This document shows positions 31,201 through 36,410 of a stretch of DNA of 64,000 bases, one piece after another. Source of the stretch: Nematopogon swammerdamellus (lineage: Eukaryota; Arthropoda; Insecta; Lepidoptera; Adelidae); contig OX336336.1 in the NCBI GenBank assembly GCA_946902875.1, forward strand, positions 25,623,558-25,687,557, read 5' to 3'. The translations under genes and the position numbers were made by a program. Within the stretch, counting starts at the first letter, position 1. Each line of letters opens with the position of its first letter. The notes beneath the pieces are model-generated. The model worked only from the letters and a program-made list of their open reading frames with translations. It was not told the DNA's origin and did no database searches.

Positions 31201-33192
31201 GTACTTACGTGCTTGAGTGCATCGTGGAGGCCCGGCGAGAGTGTGATGCAGGCGGCCACGGTCACCAGCAGCAGCATGAGCGCGTACATCAGCCGGCTCG
31301 AGGTGGAGTTGGTGCAGCTGGGGCACGCCGAGCAGCACAGCGACACGGCCGACGTCGCGCAGCAACGTGCCGACTCATCTTACATGCGGTACTTACGTGC
31401 TTGAGTGCATCGTGGAGGCCCGGCGAGAGTGTGATGCAGGCGGCCACGGTCACCAGCAGCAGCATGAGCGCGTACATCAGCCGGCTCGAGGTGGAGTTGG
31501 TGCAGCTGGGGCACGCCGAGCAGCACAGCGACATGGCCGACGTCGCGCAGCAACATGCCGACTGTGTGCACATTATATACATTATAACTGTGTAGACAGC
31601 AACAGTTCCCGCCAAAAACCCCTCCATACCACCCTTGCTCACTCATCTTGCGGGTAGGTTGAGGCCGAGTCGCAGACTGCATACTGCAACTTCGCAGGGA
31701 TATCGGCTCCCTACGTGTGTTCTATCGCTTATTCCATGGGGAGTGCTCGGAGGAGCTCTTTAACACGATCCCGCCGTCCCCTTTCCACCTCCGCACCACG
31801 CGCTCTGGGCAGGGTATGCATCCCTACTTAGACACCTTATGGGTGGCTCAGTGCCACATGTCACACTTTCTATGACAAAAAAGACACAGAAAAAAAGGGG
31901 AAAGAGTTAGGGTCGGGCGAGCACTTGCGCGAGGACTAGACGATCTTTATCGCTGGAGACCCCGTGTCGCGCTAAAAACGGAATAAGATATACGTGTGGA
32001 AGTGCAGTGTGCGTACGCAAACAACGAAAAAGACGTTAAAATCTAGTGATAAGGTATCGATCGGAGCGAGAGTGAAGCCGCTTTCCATAGTCTGGACTTC
32101 CTTCCGGAGGTGACCATGGGACTCGGAGATCTGCTAAGTCGGGTGAGTGAGTGAGTTGCTTTAGCCATCTTTCTCTCGCCTCATTTGCCTCTGCGCTGAG
32201 TACCACAGTTATAAGTGCTACTTACAACATTTTTGAAATTCGACTGTTTACATATACCTAAAACATAATATGGTGTTTGACATCGATGTCTATTTTATAG
32301 ATTGGCCCATCCCATACATCACTCCCGAAAAAATATGTTCTCGACGAGACCTGCATATAATGCAGATTTCACGGACAGCCGCTTCATACGGCGTGTGCGG
32401 CGCGTGTTGAACGCACGCAGGTCTGTATCGAGTCGGTGACGCGTGTGTGCAGCATGCCCGATTGCTGTTAGAAAGAGTGACAGTGACAAACGTTGTTGTT
32501 TGTTTCGCCTGAGCTTGTTATGGCGTGTTAAGAAGCCATGCTGTCACGGATAGGATCGTGTGACGGTGGTATCGCGTTCTCGTTCTCGCTTGCCTGCTGG
32601 TGATGGGAGTGGGCGGAAAGACGGCAAACGCGCCGGTGGGCGAGCGATGATGTCTTTCTCGCTCGCTCTTGTCATCTGTGGGCAAGTGGGGGCGGGAGCG
32701 CGATAGCACCGTCGTAGGGATTGTGTCACGTATCACAATACTGAGTGTGAATGCACGCTCACTTGTACCGACGTCTAGCACAAGTTGCATCGTACGACGT
32801 TTGATCTATAAAATAGACATCGATGGTGTTTGACAATACTTTTGCATAATTATCTCTCAAGTGTTTTTATGATATGACGCACCGATTGCGTAGTGACTAA
32901 TCCGTAGATTCAACTGTGCCGTGCATTTGTGGGGCTTGGCTCGATTTCCTCGAGTGACACAAAAAAAAAAAAACAATGGCGGACCAGACAACCGTCTGTC
33001 CACATTCACGGCGCAAATCTTTGATCCTTTATCTTGGCAAACACACGACGAGGCCACACATAGCTACTTCAGTGGCTGGCTCGCACGGATAGCACTGCAG
33101 TAAGTGTTATCTGGGGGGTCAACAAGATACAAACAAAGAAGATTACAGCGACTTACCAGGGCCGTCGAGAAGAGACCGAGCACTGCCCCCAT
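7114..33192 (-). CDS. Serinc: Serine incorporator (Serinc/TMS1 family), complete gene, 11 exons
   Basis: The coding exons join in frame as 33157-33192, one 165 bp copy of exon 2 from the 28201-31561 array, 26414-26505, 25579-25674, 23725-23903, 21642-21757, 19603-19740, 18880-18990, 14735-14867, 8172-8310 and 7114-7252. The sum is 1344 nt, 447 residues, close to the usual family length. Family landmarks in order: [12 protein letters not shown] start, cysteine-rich [72 protein letters not shown] and a PNREFN end. Serincs are multi-pass (about 10-11 helices) membrane proteins linked to phospholipid scrambling and serine-lipid biology; some vertebrate members restrict retroviruses. The oddity is the 18-fold tandem exon 2. 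The start ATG has an insect-like CAAC context. Intron phases were checked at every junction. Confidence 0.95.
7290..7425 (+). repeat. Dispersed repeat family X, fragment
   Basis: Carries the markers GTGGGTCTTTGTGCCTTACTT and, further on, GCTTACCCCGATCG...CAGCGTGTGGTATGTATG seen in at least six other places (9105, 17690 minus, 20790, 36655, 48350, 60925). It looks like a retroelement-derived tail; type not known. Confidence 0.5.
7560..8035 (+). mobile_element. Jockey/CR1-like LINE 3' end (family J)
   Basis: Plus-strand reading gives decayed [12 protein letters not shown], then PRRLP-like, then YSLG-F-RGVNGHL, the typical C-terminus of Jockey-like ORF2, followed by a 3' UTR ending AATAAAAAAAA. 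At least six other copies in the window share this end (18712 minus, 31690, 43785, 45065 minus, 51385 minus, 57655). It lies in Serinc intron 10. Confidence 0.7.
8172..8310 (-). CDS. Serinc: Serinc exon 10
   Basis: Encodes [20 protein letters not shown], then [20 protein letters not shown] and TLTNWY. The donor is CAA|GTGAGT. Two in-frame acceptors are possible: GTAG at 8311-8314 (exon start 8310, favoured because DGADGG fits the family spacing) or GTAG at 8326-8329 (exon start 8325, adding five residues). Both keep frame. Confidence 0.9.
8456..8857. mobile_element. MITE with GGGTGAATCAAC termini, copy 1
   Basis: Terminal inverted repeats GGGTGGATCAACTTTTTC and GAAAAGTTGATTCACCC bound a 402 bp non-coding element, flanked by AAAT on both sides (8452-8455, 8858-8861). 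An internal palindrome GGGGACAATTTTGTCCCC is present. A second copy without its right end lies at 14962-15276. It sits 145 bp upstream of the Serinc exon 10 acceptor. Confidence 0.75.
8980..9075 (+). mobile_element. tRNA-derived SINE head (family L)
   Basis: Contains a pol III A box (TGGCCGAGTGG) and B box (GGTTCGAATCC) in tRNA-like spacing, then GTCGGCGTG and a T-rich stretch. The same head occurs at 36111-36040 (minus), 40913 and 41963, so it is a SINE and not a tRNA gene; the acceptor stem does not pair convincingly. Confidence 0.75.
9105..9510 (+). repeat. Dispersed repeat family X
   Basis: Contains GGCGACTAAG, CTTCGTGCCTTACTTGCTGC, GTGGTGGTCAGTGTTGTGCT and GCACAACACCGACTACTCTG, all shared with other family X copies. 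An open frame beginning at 9305 is embedded in the repeat and is not credible. Confidence 0.55.
9780..10115 (+). mobile_element. Family X end plus composite SINE body and tail (5'-truncated)
   Basis: From about 9889 this matches the body and 3' end of the full-length SINEs at 19029 and 62608 (CACTGAATGAAAGGTCGGTC, TTCAGTGTAGCCGGCA, GATGTTGTAGGTGATGTAGC, TTTCCATAAAAAA). The pol III head is missing. Confidence 0.7.
10116..10585. other. AT-rich interval in Serinc intron 9, nothing recognised
   Basis: No exon, repeat or coding frame of note was seen here. Confidence 0.4.
10590..11000. repeat. Tandem repeat, about 105 bp unit, four copies
   Basis: The block TTGACAGATATTGTATGGGG...GTCACATAACGTAACTTCAGA...CTTTCATCCAGTCACT recurs about every 105 bp with roughly 10-20 percent divergence. 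It is non-coding. Confidence 0.7.
11240..11634 (+). mobile_element. RTE-clade LINE, C-terminal ORF fragment
   Basis: Reads [49 protein letters not shown] and [16 protein letters not shown], the highly conserved C-terminal tail of RTE-type endonuclease/reverse transcriptases. It is 5'-truncated, with its frame still open over about 130 codons, which suggests a fairly young insertion. Confidence 0.85.
12108..12342. mobile_element. Foldback element, long inverted arms
   Basis: GAGTGTTTTCATTTTACGAA at the left is the reverse complement of the right end, and the arms continue inward through GTAGGAAGTGGTG and GAGCTCAGTAG with a short loop. There is no coding sequence. Confidence 0.8.
12597..12842. 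mobile_element. Foldback MITE, nearly perfect hairpin
   Basis: The left arm starts GGGTGTTTGATGACTATAG and the right arm ends with its complement. The arms pair for about 110 bp (with AGGTACTCCTGAGCCTATTT in the stem) around an AT-rich loop. Confidence 0.85.
13130..13705. repeat. Tandem repeat of about 106-110 bp with an internal hairpin
   Basis: Five to six units share CAATATCAATTTTATAATTT and CTACGGACAATAAAAAAA. At each unit junction GCCCGTGGTCCAC and GTGGACCACGGGC form a hairpin around AGGTGGACTGAGCAG. Later units have a length divisible by three, creating an open frame from 13438 that is a repeat artefact. Confidence 0.8.
13775..13960 (+). mobile_element. LINE C-terminal fragment (zinc-knuckle tail), decayed
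   Basis: Reads NRCAGSA-like shifting to CRFC-type: [20 protein letters not shown] and the following lines match the LINE fragment at 27664-28118. Frame is interrupted. Confidence 0.65.
13961..14734. other. AT-rich interval before Serinc exon 9, no gene
   Basis: Only low-complexity AT-rich sequence is seen. A 111-codon open frame at 14074-14409 (minus) has no recognisable domain and is probably chance. Confidence 0.4.
14735..14867 (-). CDS. Serinc: Serinc exon 9
   Basis: Encodes [20 protein letters not shown], then [20 protein letters not shown] and EGNS with one extra base. The acceptor is TGTCTCAG and the donor TCAG|GTGACC. It carries one predicted membrane helix followed by a polar cytoplasmic loop. 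Confidence 0.93.
14962..15276. mobile_element. MITE with GGGTGAATCAAC terminus, copy 2
   Basis: About 90 percent identical to 8456-8765, in the same orientation, including GGGGACAATTTTGTCCCC. The right terminal repeat is absent. Short LINE pieces flank it (14930-14955 resembles 27846; 15270-15350 resembles 28060), so it inserted into LINE debris. It begins 95 bp upstream of the Serinc exon 9 acceptor. Confidence 0.7.
15270..15350 (+). mobile_element. LINE 3' end fragment
   Basis: TGACAACAGGGCTCAG and the following bases match the 3' end of the LINE at 28050-28118. Confidence 0.55.
15580..16537. mobile_element. Non-autonomous hAT element with 8 bp target duplication
   Basis: Termini CAGTGGCGGCTGGT and ACCAGCCGCCAGTG are inverted repeats (one mismatch) flanked by identical 8 bp CACACCGA at 15572-15579 and 16538-16545. 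The 8 bp duplication and CAGTGGCG end are hallmarks of hAT. There is no transposase. A tRNA-like SINE at about 15935-15995 is nested inside. Confidence 0.88.
15935..15995 (-). mobile_element. tRNA-like SINE head
   Basis: The minus strand has TTGGTTAAAGG (A-box-like) and GGGTTCAATTCC (B box) about 30 bp apart, then an A-rich tail. No clear cloverleaf acceptor stem was found, so a SINE is more likely than a tRNA gene. Confidence 0.55.
16568..17100. mobile_element. Foldback element, about 530 bp
   Basis: GGTGAGCCATACTTGTAGTT near 16614 recurs as its reverse complement near 17045, and similarity extends outward through AATAAAATAATAAGTGTG. The interior is GC-rich and non-coding. It directly follows the hAT element. 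Confidence 0.65.
17134..17245. repeat. Inverted repeat, 110 bp
   Basis: AGCTTTAGAAAGAGAC at the left pairs with GTCTCTTTCTAAAGCT at the right, and CTGTAGAG/CTCTAC continues the stem. It is a compact hairpin of unknown origin, possibly a very short MITE. Confidence 0.6.
17246..17689. other. Intron 8 sequence, nothing recognised
   Basis: AT-rich, with an A run at 17427-17444; no repeat family or exon was identified. Confidence 0.35.
17690..17970 (-). repeat. Dispersed repeat family X, minus orientation
   Basis: Contains the reverse complements of the family X markers (GGTAAGCAGAGTAATTGG, CAGCAAGTGAGGCACGAAGA, CCTTAGTCGCCTTTTACGAC). Confidence 0.55.
18184..18605. repeat. Degenerate tandem repeat, about 30-33 bp unit
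   Basis: Alternating blocks such as AATGGCGAGAATGAAATTGC and CCAAATTAGCGAGTATCAAA repeat about 13 times with many substitutions. It lies in Serinc intron 8. Confidence 0.75.
18712..18876 (-). mobile_element. Family J LINE 3' end abutting the Serinc exon 8 donor
   Basis: In minus orientation this reads [20 protein letters not shown] and then the family J 3' UTR. Its upstream limit coincides with the splice donor of Serinc exon 8 (exon end 18880, donor GTGACT, LINE-like sequence from about 18874). Confidence 0.75.
18880..18990 (-). CDS. Serinc: Serinc exon 8
   Basis: Encodes [20 protein letters not shown] and [17 protein letters not shown] in phase 0 (37 codons). The acceptor is GCGATAG and the donor [18 protein letters not shown] is a family signature. 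Confidence 0.94.
19029..19408 (+). mobile_element. Full-length composite SINE with tRNA-like and 5S-like promoter parts
   Basis: Starts with CTCGGTAGCTCAATGGTG (tRNA A-box-like), continues with a 5S rRNA-like stretch (GGTCAGAACTTGCATGGGCG, decayed relative to the copy at 62608), then the shared body and a T/A-rich 3' end. It lies in Serinc intron 7. Confidence 0.7.
19603..19740 (-). CDS. Serinc: Serinc exon 7
   Basis: Encodes [40 protein letters not shown] and GLLQSS in phase 0 (46 codons). The acceptor is GTGCGCAG and the donor TCC|GTATGT. Confidence 0.94.
19797..19948. mobile_element. MITE with AGGCCCACTTGCACC termini
   Basis: TTAGGCCCACTTGCACCAAC at the right (as complement) and AAGGCCCACTTGCACCAAC at the left form terminal inverted repeats about 150 bp apart. 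There is no coding sequence. I recall similar short elements in other moth genomes. Confidence 0.8.
19949..20789. other. Serinc intron 6 sequence, no feature recognised
   Basis: Mixed AT-rich sequence without a recognisable exon, repeat or domain. Confidence 0.35.
20790..21030 (+). repeat. Dispersed repeat family X
   Basis: Contains GTGGGTCTTCGTGCCTTACTT, GTGGTGGTCAGTGTTGTGCT and GCACAACACCGATTACTCTG. Confidence 0.6.
21040..21545 (-). repeat. Dispersed repeat with a GAGAACCTCCTCCTTTTGG end
   Basis: The right end TTGAGAACCTCCTCCTTTTG...GTCGGTTG and the left part (TAGCATCGCCTTCAACTCTA) are shared with 58200-58615 in the opposite orientation. It is a common interspersed repeat, class uncertain. 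Confidence 0.55.
21642..21757 (-). CDS. Serinc: Serinc exon 6
   Basis: Completes a Ser codon then encodes [20 protein letters not shown] and [18 protein letters not shown]. The acceptor is GGGACAG and the donor AAC|GTATGT. It contains one membrane helix. Confidence 0.93.
21963..22487. mobile_element. Foldback element with long arms, 525 bp
   Basis: Arms of about 130 bp at both ends are reverse complements (for example GTCTACATGATAAACTTAGT at the right), and weaker pairing continues inward. The interior is AT-rich and non-coding. Confidence 0.85.
22611..22735 (+). mobile_element. Fragment of TTAA-terminated (piggyBac-like) MITE
   Basis: Begins TTAACCCTTTGGCC and then matches the terminus of the elements at 48775 and 59212 (GCTTACCTCC, TTTTCGCCGCGCGC, AAATTTTGGCGCGCGC). 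Confidence 0.6.
22790..23283 (-). mobile_element. hAT element fragment, related to 35109-36602
   Basis: The right end, read on the minus strand, is CAGTGGCGTTGCCCCAGGGG followed by AAGTGAAGCACC, matching the start of the 35109 element. Internal similarity extends to about 22790. The other terminus is missing. Confidence 0.7.
23355..23530 (-). mobile_element. LINE 3' end with (CAA)n tail (family Q), copy 1
   Basis: The minus strand ends in a CAA repeat and encodes decayed WLGSWRS-type sequence; near-identical copies are at 57840-58190 (minus) and 61018-61165 (plus). Confidence 0.65.
23725..23903 (-). CDS. Serinc: Serinc exon 5
   Basis: Encodes [20 protein letters not shown], then [20 protein letters not shown] and [11 protein letters not shown]. 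The acceptor is TGTACAG and the donor TCT|GTGAGT. This is the best conserved block of the family, with two membrane helices. Confidence 0.95.
23938..24908. mobile_element. Non-autonomous hAT element, 971 bp, 8 bp target duplication
   Basis: Ends CAGGGGCGTGCA and TGCACGCCACTG, flanked on both sides by GTATAAGT (23930-23937 and 24909-24916). There is no transposase. It lies in Serinc intron 4. Confidence 0.9.
25248..25425 (+). repeat. Homopurine G-rich tract in Serinc intron 4
   Basis: About 175 bp is almost entirely G and A on the plus strand, with many runs of three to seven G, interrupted by few pyrimidines. The transcribed RNA (minus strand) is the C/U-rich partner. Confidence 0.85.
25579..25674 (-). 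CDS. Serinc: Serinc exon 4
   Basis: Completes an Arg codon then encodes [20 protein letters not shown] and [12 protein letters not shown]. The acceptor is GCGACAG and the donor CGG|GTAAGC. SSKDPR is a family signature after the second or third helix. Confidence 0.95.
25725..25860 (-). mobile_element. Family L SINE body fragment
   Basis: Matches, in reverse, the body of the SINE at 41963 (GGCTGAGACGGAGGGGCCAA, AAGGTAGGTGCC, GAGAACACAGCCGAGGCTGC). Confidence 0.6.
25995..26245 (+). mobile_element. Composite SINE body and tail, 5'-truncated
   Basis: Same body as 9889-10115, ending in TTTCCATAAAAAA. It is preceded by a pogo-like terminal sequence (AATCCGGATAATCGGGGTTC, TACTGTA) at 25965-25990. 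Confidence 0.7.
26414..26505 (-). CDS. Serinc: Serinc exon 3
   Basis: Encodes [20 protein letters not shown] and [10 protein letters not shown] plus two bases of Arg. The acceptor is CGCGTAG and the donor ATCG|GTGAGT. It starts in phase 0, which fits the phase-0 end of any full exon 2 copy. NST is a potential N-glycosylation site in a luminal loop. Confidence 0.93.
26565..27133. mobile_element. Foldback element with nested TTAA element
   Basis: Outer arms (ATAAGGTGTTTCGTTATTCAT at the left, complementary at the right; also CAGGGGGTTGTTCTGTAT) pair for about 140 bp. Between them lies the TTAA-bounded element at 26729-27012. Confidence 0.8.
26729..27012. mobile_element. TTAA-bounded element carrying the 97 bp repeat
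   Basis: Begins TTAACCCTTTCGTCGCC and ends GGCGCCGAAAGGGTTAA, so terminal inverted repeats sit on TTAA target sites as in piggyBac. Inside are about two units of the 97 bp repeat that also forms the array at 61998-62600. Confidence 0.75.
27134..27663. other. Serinc intron 2, nothing definite
   Basis: No exon or known repeat was recognised; a few short direct repeats around CTAAGC are present. Confidence 0.35.
27664..28118 (+). mobile_element. LINE C-terminal fragment next to the Serinc exon array
   Basis: An open segment reads [40 protein letters not shown] and then a tail; C-x2-C...H...C at the end of LINE ORF2s is typical of clades with an RNase H region. The 3' end directly adjoins the truncated 19th copy of Serinc exon 2 at about 28119. 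Confidence 0.75.
28201..28365 (-). CDS. Serinc: Serinc exon 2, most 3' complete copy (copy 18 in transcript order)
   Basis: Complete 165 bp copy nearest exon 3. It carries three private or rare changes (Ala6Thr, Cys20Gly, Cys3Arg), so it is the most diverged copy, consistent with an array edge that escapes homogenisation. Its donor GTAAGT is intact. Confidence 0.6.
31397..31561 (-). CDS. Serinc: Serinc exon 2, most 5' copy with the real upstream acceptor
   Basis: Encodes [40 protein letters not shown] and [15 protein letters not shown] (55 codons, phase 0 at both ends): the cysteine-rich N-terminal segment and first membrane helix. The acceptor GTGCACACAG at 31562-31571 is outside the repeat unit, and the donor is CAC|GTAAGT. 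This copy is the best candidate for the exon normally used. It has Cys at residue 3 and Met at residue 10. Confidence 0.92.
31690..31880 (+). mobile_element. Family J LINE fragment, internally deleted
   Basis: Reads TATCGGCTCCCTACGTGTGT, CTTATTCCATGGGGAGTGCT ([15 protein letters not shown]), then jumps to the 3' UTR (ACACCTTATGGGTGGCTCAG). It lies in Serinc intron 1. Confidence 0.65.
32281..32825. mobile_element. Non-autonomous hAT-type element in Serinc intron 1
   Basis: Terminal inverted repeats CATCGATGTCTATTTTATAG and its complement are flanked by identical 8 bp GTGTTTGA at 32273-32280 and 32826-32833. The interior is 545 bp, GC-rich and non-coding. Confidence 0.88.
33157..33192 (-). CDS. 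Serinc: Serinc exon 1 (start codon)
   Basis: ATG at 33192 reads [12 protein letters not shown] and meets the donor CTG|GTAAGT in phase 0. MGAVLG is the almost invariant Serinc N-terminus. The context upstream of the ATG is CCAAC. Confidence 0.94.
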
Positions 33193-35100
33193 GTTGGCAG
33201 CTCACCGATTAGTATCGCAATAATATAGTGACCGAAAACAGTTCCTCAACAAGAAAATTCCGCGTTTTGCAAATATAAAGAAAATCAATTGATTTCGCTC
33301 GCAGCGCAGCAAAGAATGCAGCGCAGCCTCCTCCTCAATCACAATGACATGACAGCTCTCGTGACCAAAGATTAAATATGTTTTTTTTATTCGTCCCTTT
33401 TCGGGACAGGCAATACAGCCTTTTCTGTTGTACTTTTAATGTCTGTTGTTTTCTTCTCGTATTGCGAGAATCTCAAAAATAAATATTTTTGACGTAATAA
33501 CGTCACGTCTTATAAATTGATGAACACCGGCTGCAAGCACGAAAAAGTGTCACGTTCCATCTTAGCCTGTGTGTGCAAGCGAGAGCGCGAACAAGCGATA
33601 GAGAGGCACAATCGGCCCAAGCCGAAAGCGAACCAAGGGAATCCGATATTCGTTTGGTCGTTTATGTGATTTCGTGGCTCAGTGGTAAGAGTGTAGGATT
33701 TGTATTTTTTGACCATGGGTTCGAATCCCTCAAAAATTTTATTTTTCTTTTAGCAATGTTACGGTGTGTAGAATTTTTTTAGGGTGTTTAGTTTTTTTAT
33801 AACCACCTAACAATTATTTTCGGAAATACAAACTTAACAAAAACGACATGCGCCGACTCAACATTAAATTAGGGTTAATATAAAGAAGATGCGACCACTT
33901 TATGACGTTATCACGTAAATTATCGTCCGTAAACCGACTTTACAGACAACCATTTTTTTTTCCAAAGATTATAATAGTTTTATTGCTCGTGAAGTCGTGA
34001 CAGACAGACTGCAGAACCACAGACGAGTGTCTCTTTGTAGTAAGCACCTGACAATTGTCACTGCTGGAAAAAAAATGCCTTGCCTTGCCACGCACAACGC
34101 ATAAATTGTAACGAAAGTCGAGAAGCGAAGCAAGTTCGTCGGTCATCGTACTGAATAGTGTATAGATAAGGTGTGTAAATATTATATAATTATGATAATT
34201 TGAAAGGAGAATGGAGGTAACATACTTTGCGGAAAAACTAAATCCACCGCCCCGACATAACCTGTTAGTGTGGCTATTCCCTAGAGTGTTTTTATAAGCC
34301 GGAGGCGCAGAGGGAGTGCAGCCGCCGGCCGTCGTAACACAGCGCAGGCACCCGTGCGAGCCGGCCTGAGGCTGGTCGCCGAAGGCGACCAAAAAGCCGA
34401 AGCTGCGGAGAGACTGTATGAGTAGAGTGTAGGGTACAGCGCACATAATTTTCTTGATATCAGTTTTATTAAAATCTAAAAATTTACATTTGAAAAGTAC
34501 ATCGATTAAATTATTATATAATTTTTCTACTTTTTTTCATTTTGATGGTAATAATGATTTCAATTACCTGGCAATTTTTATAGCAGTCACTGATATGCCT
34601 TGGTCAGAATCCAGCCTGATCCTATTTTGAAGGGCTCGTAAAAACGCAATTTTACTATTCGTAGCACATCACTATTACATTAAATAAGGCAACATTATTT
34701 TGCAAAGTGACATTAGCTACTGTCAGTTTACTTCGTCTGATTAAAAATACGACTTTAGCTTGACTTCACTTTATATGGCGCTTGAACGCAGCAACGCCAC
34801 AAACATAGTAGTCCGCAACCCGAAAATAGCGGGAAAAATGAACTTCGCGGAAGATGTGTTTTAGGGAGATTTTAAAGGGTTAATTTGGTGGTGGCGGCGA
34901 GCGTAGACTGTATCGCGAACTACGAAATGTTGCAACGATTCGTAGATCGCGACACGTATTCAAACTCTTTGGCGGCGCGCGTGTAGCCAAAATGAATTAT
35001 GTACAAAGAGTTTGATACGTCGTAGCTGCACTCCCGTTAGGTTAGGTCTTCCTGTGATGTTCTATGTTAAAGGCACAGAGAAAGTAATAAGTTATTATAG
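33193..35100. other. Upstream region of Serinc, no gene
   Basis: Should hold the Serinc 5' UTR and promoter, but no TATA box or other element could be assigned with confidence. A 168-codon minus-strand frame at 33940-34446 has no recognisable domain. One tRNA-like repeat lies at 33665-33740. Confidence 0.4.
33665..33740 (+). mobile_element. tRNA-like SINE head
   Basis: GTGGCTCAGTGGTAAGAG (A box) and GGGTTCGAATCCC (B box) have tRNA-like spacing, followed by an A/T-rich stretch; the expected stems do not close well. Confidence 0.5.
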
Positions 35101-35629
35101 GTAAAGATCAGTGGCGGTTCCCCAGGTGAAGCAAGTGAAGCACCGCCTCACTTAATTATCTTGAAAGTAAAGAAAAAAAAAACATTTCAAAATATCAAGA
35201 AAGAAAACTTAAAAAAGTCAAGTATATCCGATCCGAACTGATCACAATATTAGAGCCGCGGCGCGGAGGAGGCGGAGGCGGCTGGTGCGACGCGCGCGAC
35301 GGTGTTAGTGCATCAACACCACCAACACAGCACGCACACACACACAGACGTGACGTGTGACGTGTCACGTACGGCATGGCATATGGTGACTCACCCCGGC
35401 CCGGTGCGGCGACGAATCGCTTATTTTGATATCGCTTCACCAAGCGTAAAGACAACAGGTTGACCTTGGAGGCTTTGGATGTAGGGAGCAGCTGAGGCTC
35501 TGATAAATGGCGCCGGACGAGACATCTATATGCAATTAAAAGAATGCAGAGCGAGATGGGGCTATTCACGTTTTCTATAAGTCGGTTTGTTTTACCTCCG
35601 TGACATAATGGCGAAATTCGCACTAGTTA

Positions 35630-35705
35630 CGGTAAGTTTCATAGCTCAATGGTATATGCTTCGCTTTTCAATCTAGTGACGTTGGTTCGAATCTCACTTT
35701 TGCGA
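35630..35705 (+). mobile_element. tRNA-like SINE head
   Basis: CATAGCTCAATGGTATATGC (A box) and GGTTCGAATCTC (B box), then a T run. Confidence 0.45.
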
Positions 35706-35811
35706 ATTCTTTTTTTTTTTTTTTAGGGTTCCGTATCCGGGACGGGACCCTATTACTAAGCCTACGCCGTCTGTCTGTCTGTCTGTCTGTCCGTCCGTCC
35801 GTCTGTCTTTT

Positions 35812-36111
35812 TTTTTTATGTAATCCGGTATGGGTGGCTGAGCCGGAGGGGCCAAAGCGCATGCTCCGACCAGCCAATATCACCTCCGAGAAGGTAGGTG
35901 CCATACCGGAGACTTCCCTGGATTGCTGGCTATACTAGACTAGAGGAGAACACAGCCGAGGCTGCTATGCGGCAGCAGCAGGTGTAGGTATGCTATGCAT
36001 ACACGTAAATTTTTTCGTCAGAAAAAACTCATTGTTACACGCCGACCGGATTCGAACCTCGCACCTCTCGCATTTGAAGCCAATGCCCAAACCACTCGGC
36101 CACCCGCCGCT
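35812..36111 (-). mobile_element. Family L SINE, near full length
   Basis: Head near 36111 (TGGCCGAGTGGTTTGGGCAT, B box GGTTCGAATCCGG) and tail near 35812 (ATCCGGTATGGGTGGCTGAG in plus sense, preceded by a T run). Confidence 0.7.
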
Positions 36112-36260
36112 TGTCTGTCCGTCCGTCTGTCCGAGGCCTGTATCTCTTGAACCGTAATTTGGTAGCCCGTTGAAATGTTCACAGAAAATGTGTTATTATG
36201 GCCGATATAACAAAAAATAATGAAAATAAGAAAAAGTAAAAAACTCACGGGGGTTCCCAT

Positions 36261-36318
36261 AGATGGCGCGCGCGCATACACTTTTTGGTTTCAAAAAGTG
36301 TATGCGCGCGCGCCATCT
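36261..36318. repeat. Perfect hairpin with 27 bp arms and a 4-base loop
   Basis: Arms 36261-36287 and 36292-36318 are exact reverse complements (AGATGGCGCGCGCGCATACA... in the left arm) around GTTT. Confidence 0.95.
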
Positions 36319-36369
36319 ACCAAATAGATGATGAATCATTTTCTAATCGTGACTAACTAACATGAAGTA

Positions 36370-36410
36370 TTTCATAACACGCCATCTAGATGGCGTGGCG
36401 TGTTATGAAA
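36370..36410. repeat. Second hairpin, 14 bp arms
   Basis: TTTCATAACACGCC at 36370-36383 pairs with GGCGTGTTATGAAA at 36397-36410; the loop contains ATCTAGAT. Confidence 0.85.

Larger units (their letters stand above)
28119..31561 (-). repeat. 188 bp tandem array: 18 complete copies of Serinc exon 2 plus a truncated 19th
   Basis: Complete copies span 28201+188k to 28365+188k for k = 0 to 17. Each unit is 165 bp of exon plus a 23 bp spacer that starts GTAAGTACC and ends AAGATGAG in transcript sense. Copies differ at only a few sites: Cys/Arg at exon residue 3 (Arg in 9 of 18), Val/Met at residue 10 (Met in 4), Cys to Tyr or Gly at residue 20 in single copies, Ala/Val at 6, 9 and 31 in single copies (residue 6 is Thr in one), and two silent sites. 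The 3'-most copy is truncated after about 58 bp and joined to a LINE 3' end. Confidence 0.97.

Noticed and set aside
28119..31561. CRISPR array
   Set aside because: Units are contiguous, coding and nearly identical including the spacer; there are no variable spacers, and this is animal DNA.
28201..31561. Dscam-like mutually exclusive exons with ordinary introns
   Set aside because: The spacers are 23 bp without branch point or pyrimidine tract, so standard splicing between copies is not plausible; only donor choice from a single acceptor remains open and is reported as a finding.
28171..31657. Chain of overlapping 137-codon plus-strand open frames across the array
   Set aside because: They are the antisense shadow of the repeated Serinc exon; they repeat every 188 bp and have no recognisable domain.
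33940..34446. 168-codon minus-strand open frame upstream of Serinc
   Set aside because: No domain, odd composition, and no splice or homology support; probably chance or repeat-derived.
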